Positions 59,913 to 64,000 of a stretch of DNA of 64,000 bases are shown one piece after another (within the stretch, counting starts at the first letter, position 1; each line of letters starts with the position of its first letter). The position numbers and the translations under genes are program-made. A model generated the notes under the pieces. The model was not told the origin of the DNA. It saw only the letters and a list, made by a program, of their open reading frames with translations, and did not search any database. The DNA is from Microcoleus sp. FACHB-61 (GTDB lineage: Bacteria; Cyanobacteriota; Cyanobacteriia; Cyanobacteriales; Microcoleaceae): positions 124,001 through 188,000 of the forward strand of contig JACJNY010000063.1 of NCBI GenBank assembly GCA_014695295.1, in the 5' to 3' direction.

Positions 59913-61718
59913 ATGCGACTGTCTCAAATGCTTTTTGTCACCCTGCGCGAAGACCCTGCAGAAGCAGAAATCCCCAGCCACAAACTATTACTCCGTGCGG
60001 GATACATCCGGCGCATCGGCAGCGGAATTTATGCTTATCTCCCTTTGATGTGGCGAGTTCTCAAAAAAGTATCTCAAATTGTGCGCGAAGAAATGGACGC
60101 TACCGGCGCTCAAGAATGCCTCCTCCCGCAATTGCAACCGGCCGATTTGTGGCGGGAATCCGGCCGCTGGGACACCTACACTCAAGCTGAAGGTATTATG
60201 TTTGCCATGACAGACAGGCAGCAGCGAGAACTGGGACTGGGCCCAACTCACGAAGAAGTAATTACTACAATTGCTAAAGATATGATTCGTTCCTATCGGC
60301 AATTGCCTTTACATCTTTATCAAATCCAAACTAAGTTTCGCGATGAAATTCGCCCGCGTTTTGGGTTGATGCGCGGTCGCGAATTCATTATGAAAGATGG
60401 CTATTCTTTCCATACAAACGAAGAAAGTCTGAAAAAAACTTATCAGGATATGGCTCAAGCTTACAGCAATATGCTGCGCCGATCGGGCTTGCAATTCCGA
60501 GCAGTAGATGCAGATTCGGGAGCAATTGGCGGTTCTGGTTCTCAAGAGTTTATGGTGCTGGCTGAAGCGGGAGAAGATGAAGTTCTTTATACTGAAGATG
60601 GTCAGTATGCAGCTAATGTGGAAAAGGCTGTATCGATGCCTGCTGATGTGGAACCGTCGCCCTTTGCAACTTTTGAAAAGCGGGAAACGCCGGGAACTGA
60701 AACAATTGATAAACTTTGCAAATTTTTGAAATGTTCTCCGACGCACGTTGTCAAAAATGTGCTTTACCAAGCTGTTTACGACAATGGCATCACAGTCTTG
60801 GTATTGGTAAGCATTCGCGGCGACCAAGATGTGAATCAGGTAAAATTGCTGAATGAGTTGACGAAGTTAGCAGGCAATTATCAAGCTAAAACTGTTTTAT
60901 TTTTGACTGTTCCCGATGCGGAAGCTCAGCGGAAATGGGCTGCTAAATCTTTACCTCTCGGTTATATGGCTCCCGATATTGCTGATGATTATATTGCTGG
61001 GAGCAAGGAGGTAAACTCTAAGTTTTTGCGTTTAGTCGATCGCACCGCAGTTGACCTGACAAACTTTGTCACTGGTTCAAACGAATCAGGATACCACGTC
61101 GTCGGGGCTAATTGGGATAAAGAATTTCCGCTACCAGCAACGGTTGTAGGTGTCAGAACAGCCAAAAAGGGCGATCGGGCAGTGCACAACCCCGAACAAA
61201 CCTTGCAAAGCGCTAGAGGCATCGAAGTCGGCCACATCTTCCAATTAGGAACCAAATACTCCCAAGCAATGGGGGCCACTTACACCAGCGAACAAGGGGA
61301 AGAAATGCCCTTTGTTATGGGCTGCTACGGCGTCGGCGTGTCGCGGCTAGCTCAATCGGCCGTAGAACAATCTTACGACAAAGACGGGATAATTTGGCCA
61401 GTGGCGATCGCCCCGTATCACGCCATCATTAGCATCCCCAATATTTCCGACGCCCAACAAGTAGAAGTCGCCGAAAAACTCTACGCAGAACTCAACCAAT
61501 CTGGCATTGAAACCTTGCTAGATGACCGCGACGAACGAGCCGGAGTTAAATTCAAAGATGCTGATTTAATCGGCATTCCCTATCGCATTGTTCCGGGTCG
61601 TTCGCTGAAATCCGGCAAGGTTGAAGTTGTGGAAAGAGCAACTCACAAATCACATGAAATTCTCATTGATGAAGTAAATTTTACTTTAAAACAGTGGATT
61701 GAAGCCGCCATCAACTAA
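59913..61718 (+). CDS. proS: Prolyl-tRNA synthetase
   Basis: This 601-residue class II synthetase of the bacterial type charges tRNA-Pro. It has motif 1 region [20 protein letters not shown], motif 2 [20 protein letters not shown], and motif 3 [17 protein letters not shown]. Between motifs 2 and 3 lies the INS editing domain ([20 protein letters not shown] to ~residue 400), which clears Ala-tRNA-Pro. The C-terminal anticodon-binding domain begins at ~500 ([20 protein letters not shown] ... [20 protein letters not shown]). The length is normal, with AAGGAAA before the ATG. Confidence 0.97.
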   Translation: MRLSQMLFVTLREDPAEAEIPSHKLLLRAGYIRRIGSGIYAYLPLMWRVLKKVSQIVREEMDATGAQECLLPQLQPADLWRESGRWDTYTQAEGIMFAMTDRQQRELGLGPTHEEVITTIAKDMIRSYRQLPLHLYQIQTKFRDEIRPRFGLMRGREFIMKDGYSFHTNEESLKKTYQDMAQAYSNMLRRSGLQFRAVDADSGAIGGSGSQEFMVLAEAGEDEVLYTEDGQYAANVEKAVSMPADVEPSPFATFEKRETPGTETIDKLCKFLKCSPTHVVKNVLYQAVYDNGITVLVLVSIRGDQDVNQVKLLNELTKLAGNYQAKTVLFLTVPDAEAQRKWAAKSLPLGYMAPDIADDYIAGSKEVNSKFLRLVDRTAVDLTNFVTGSNESGYHVVGANWDKEFPLPATVVGVRTAKKGDRAVHNPEQTLQSARGIEVGHIFQLGTKYSQAMGATYTSEQGEEMPFVMGCYGVGVSRLAQSAVEQSYDKDGIIWPVAIAPYHAIISIPNISDAQQVEVAEKLYAELNQSGIETLLDDRDERAGVKFKDADLIGIPYRIVPGRSLKSGKVEVVERATHKSHEILIDEVNFTLKQWIEAAIN

Positions 61719-62090
61719 GCCTTTATAATTGGTAAGGTGCGCGCACCCCGACCTACATTTAGGCTCGCAATGTGCGCGGTGTACACCCTACATTAGCTCC
61801 ACTCTTCCTCTTCGGGAGCATCTCACTTTTGCAGCCAAGCTAGAAATTGGAGTTTGGAGGTAGGATACAGGAGGCAGGATGCAGGAGGAAAGAGGAAGAA
61901 GAAATGAGCCAGGAGCCAGGAGGAAAGAGGAAGAAGGAAGGAGCCAGAAGAAGTGTTTTTACAAATATGAGATGCTCCCCCCTCTTCCCTCTTTCTGACA
62001 TCCATTACATCCGTTACATCCGTTACAGAATCCGTTGCCGAACTTCCCTCTTCCTTTTGATGTGAAATTCCCTAATACTTAAAATTCGAT
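61719..62090. other. 372-bp intergenic region with A/G-rich repeats
   Basis: It contains the palindrome GGTGCGCGCACC (61736) and a purine-rich stretch (61851-61950) of imperfect repeats of GGAGGCAGGATGCAGGAGG and GAGGAAGAAG. Short frames here (61823-62005 minus, 61847-62065 plus) are low-complexity and not credible genes. Confidence 0.5.
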
Positions 62091-64000
62091 ATGAATCTGA
62101 ACCTAAATCAGTTTCTTCGATTGCCTCAATCCCGAATTGGGCGATACTTCGCTCAAGTAGCTGTAGTTAGTGTCGCTTACGCCGTGGGGGCGAGGCTAGC
62201 AATTTCAATTCAAGGTGTTAGTCCCTTCGCTTCCTCGGTGTGGCCACCCGCAGGAATTGCACAAGCTGGACTTTTATTGTTTGGGATAAAAGTCTGGCCT
62301 GCCATAGTTTTAGGTACATTCCTGCTAAATATTGTTAACCCAAATGAACAGATATTCGTGGTTTGGGTGGGAGGAAACGCCGGGGCCATTCTGCAAGCTG
62401 TTTTTGCAGTAACTGCCCTGGGCTGGATGGGGTTTCGTCCATCTCTTGCTCGCTTAAAAGATGTAGTTAATTTAATCTTGTTTGGCGGTCTAATTTCTAC
62501 TCAAATCAGTTGCACTATTGGCGCGTTTTCCCTATATTTAGCGGGAAAAGTAGATTGGGCAGAATATTGGTCGGTTCGATGGGATTGGTGGTTGGGAGAC
62601 ACAATGGGAGTTTTAATTTTAACTCCCTTAATCCTAATATTTTTTCGCCCTAAAGTAAGCGCCGATCGTTTAAAAAGACAAACAGACCGCCAGCAAAGAT
62701 ATTTAATTTGGCGGGGAGTATGGTTAATATTATTAATTGGGGTGAGCTGGCTTGTTTTTGACTCGAAAAGTGAAGCTTCTATTTCTCGTTATCCTCTGGA
62801 ATATTTGCCGTTTCCTTTCATAATTTGGTCGGCGCTCCAATTCGGTCAACGAGCCGCTGTCCTAGCATCGTTCATTGTCTCAAGCATCGCAATTATGGGC
62901 AGTTCTCAGGGAGGGGGGCCGTTCATAGCCAAAGCCGACAATATCACTCAGGCTATCTTATTTTTGCAAGCTTTTATGGCTGTAGTTACCATTACCTCGC
63001 TGTTATTGGCAGCGACGGTAGCTGAACGCGCCGAGGCAGAAAATTCCCTGCGAGAAAGCGAAATTAAATATCGAGAATTGGTGGAAAATGCTAGCAGCAT
63101 TATTCTGAAGTTAGACGCTGACGGCAATATTACTTTTTTTAACGAATTTGCCGAAATATTCTTTGGCTACACTCAGGAAGAAATCATTGGTAAAAATGCA
63201 ATGGGAACAATTATTCCCCAGACAGACCTCGAAGGGAAGAACTTAGAGTTGGTTTATAATAAAATTTTACAAAATCCCGATCGCTTTACCAGCCATGAAA
63301 ATGAAAACCTCCGGCGCAGTGGCGATCGCGTTTGGGTATCTTGGGCAAATAAACCGCTGCTTGATTCAGGGGGAGAACTCCTGGGAATCCTCTGCATCGG
63401 CACAGATATCACCGATCGCCGAAAAGCTCAAATAGCGCTGCAAAAGCTGAATGAAAAGCTGGAAATCCGAGTTGAAGAGCGGACAAATGCCCTGAAACAC
63501 AGCGAACTTCAGCTACAGAAACAGAAATCGGCATTAATTGATTTAGCCAAAAATAAAGCGCTCAATCAAGGCGACTTAACCAAAGCGCTTCAAGAAATAA
63601 CTGAAACTGCTAGCCGTACTCTGGAAGTTGCCCGATCGAGCGTCTGGCTGTACGATCGCACTAAATCCAAGATGGAGTGCCTGGATTTGTTCGATCGCGC
63701 TCTCAACAAGCACTCACACGGTTTGGAATTAGCAGCAGCAGACTATCCTGTCTATTTTCAAGCACTGCGAGAAGAACGCGCAATTGCTGCCTTTGACGCG
63801 CAAAACGATTTTAGAACTAGAGAATTTCGGGAATCTTACCTAATTCCGTTGGGCATCACTTCCATGCTAGATACGCCGATTCAAATAGGCGGAGAAACAG
63901 CAGGAGTCCTCTGTTTAGAACACGTAGGAATGCCGCGCCCTTGGACGATTGAAGAACAAAGTTTCGCTGTTTCTCTAACAGACTCTGTAACTTTCGCAGT
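62091..64000 (+). CDS. MASE1-PAS-GAF sensor protein (3' partial)
   Basis: The frame is open from ATG 62091 to the window end (636 codons). Residues ~15-310 form a MASE1 membrane sensor of about eight spans (SSVWPPAGIAQAGLLLFGIK, WWLGDTMGVLILTPLILIFF, YLPFPFIIWSALQFGQRAAV). A PAS domain follows at ~325-445 (YRELVENASSIILKLDADGN, ending GILCIGTDITDRRKAQ), then a coiled-coil helix (LNEKLEIRVEERTNALKH) and the start of a GAF domain (ITETASRTLEVARSSVWLYD, IGGETAGVLCLEHVG). The missing end is most likely a histidine kinase or a diguanylate cyclase. The ligand of MASE1 is unknown. Confidence 0.9.
   Translation, partial: MNLNLNQFLRLPQSRIGRYFAQVAVVSVAYAVGARLAISIQGVSPFASSVWPPAGIAQAGLLLFGIKVWPAIVLGTFLLNIVNPNEQIFVVWVGGNAGAILQAVFAVTALGWMGFRPSLARLKDVVNLILFGGLISTQISCTIGAFSLYLAGKVDWAEYWSVRWDWWLGDTMGVLILTPLILIFFRPKVSADRLKRQTDRQQRYLIWRGVWLILLIGVSWLVFDSKSEASISRYPLEYLPFPFIIWSALQFGQRAAVLASFIVSSIAIMGSSQGGGPFIAKADNITQAILFLQAFMAVVTITSLLLAATVAERAEAENSLRESEIKYRELVENASSIILKLDADGNITFFNEFAEIFFGYTQEEIIGKNAMGTIIPQTDLEGKNLELVYNKILQNPDRFTSHENENLRRSGDRVWVSWANKPLLDSGGELLGILCIGTDITDRRKAQIALQKLNEKLEIRVEERTNALKHSELQLQKQKSALIDLAKNKALNQGDLTKALQEITETASRTLEVARSSVWLYDRTKSKMECLDLFDRALNKHSHGLELAAADYPVYFQALREERAIAAFDAQNDFRTREFRESYLIPLGITSMLDTPIQIGGETAGVLCLEHVGMPRPWTIEEQSFAVSLTDSVTFA

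Noticed and set aside
61823-62065. Short frames in the A/G-rich spacer before the MASE1 gene
   Set aside because: Low-complexity purine repeats; no coding signal.

Overview
The window comes from a cyanobacterium, most likely a filamentous one of the Microcoleus/Oscillatoria/Phormidium type. The evidence is: very frequent GCGATCGC (HIP1) octamers, the dual-cofactor Calvin-cycle GAPDH (Gap2), a helical carotenoid protein related to the N-terminal half of orange carotenoid protein, an Rre1/Ycf29-type response regulator, heptanucleotide tandem repeats, several families of dispersed palindromic repeats, and long TPR/coiled-coil surface-glycan genes. The genus is an inference. I saw no rRNA, tRNA, CRISPR array, prophage or intact insertion sequence.

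Region 1 (1-15.1 kb) is a surface-glycan block. It holds a TPR protein fused to two family-2 glycosyltransferases (cut by the window start), a TPR-only partner, a methyltransferase carrying a very long repetitive coiled coil, a small SAM methyltransferase, a TPR/glycosyltransferase/methyltransferase fusion, a STELLO-type (DUF288) glycosyltransferase and GDP-mannose 4,6-dehydratase (gmd). Two gene remnants lie beside gmd: a decayed copy of its own 3' end and a frameshifted DUF5678 gene.

Region 2 (15.5-28.5 kb) is core metabolism and cell wall: gap2, nadD, murC, murB, ybaB/ebfC, a low-molecular-weight tyrosine phosphatase, a membrane mannosyltransferase-like protein, an rre1-like regulator, pgi, a dihydrouridine synthase and argF.

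Region 3 (28.7-37.0 kb) is a compact defence-type island. It starts with a translationally coupled AAA ATPase and PIN-like nuclease pair. After a secreted GHL10-type glycoside hydrolase comes a restriction endonuclease with a DNA cytosine-5 methyltransferase, tail to tail. The last gene is an N6-adenine methyltransferase fused to a BsuBI/PstI-type restriction enzyme from which the nuclease core seems to have been deleted in frame. A 26-bp exact direct repeat and a stray methyltransferase gene fragment sit at the boundaries of this island.

Region 4 (37-64 kb) is accessory and mixed. It contains an AmpG-like MFS permease, two tandem lipase-RTX paralogues, a GNAT acetyltransferase behind a tiny membrane protein, a HEAT-repeat protein, an Rpn-family nuclease, a class II aldolase, a VOC protein, a rubredoxin next to a BaiN-like flavoprotein, a ChaB-domain stress protein, a DUF433 gene killed by one in-frame TGA, a polysaccharide deacetylase, an SLH protein, an acetoacetate-decarboxylase-like protein, the helical carotenoid protein, a Uma2 nuclease, a 1043-residue membrane protein with eight internal repeats, a MazG-like protein, proS, and a MASE1-PAS-GAF sensor that runs off the window end. 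MITE-like and palindromic repeats occupy many of the gaps here.
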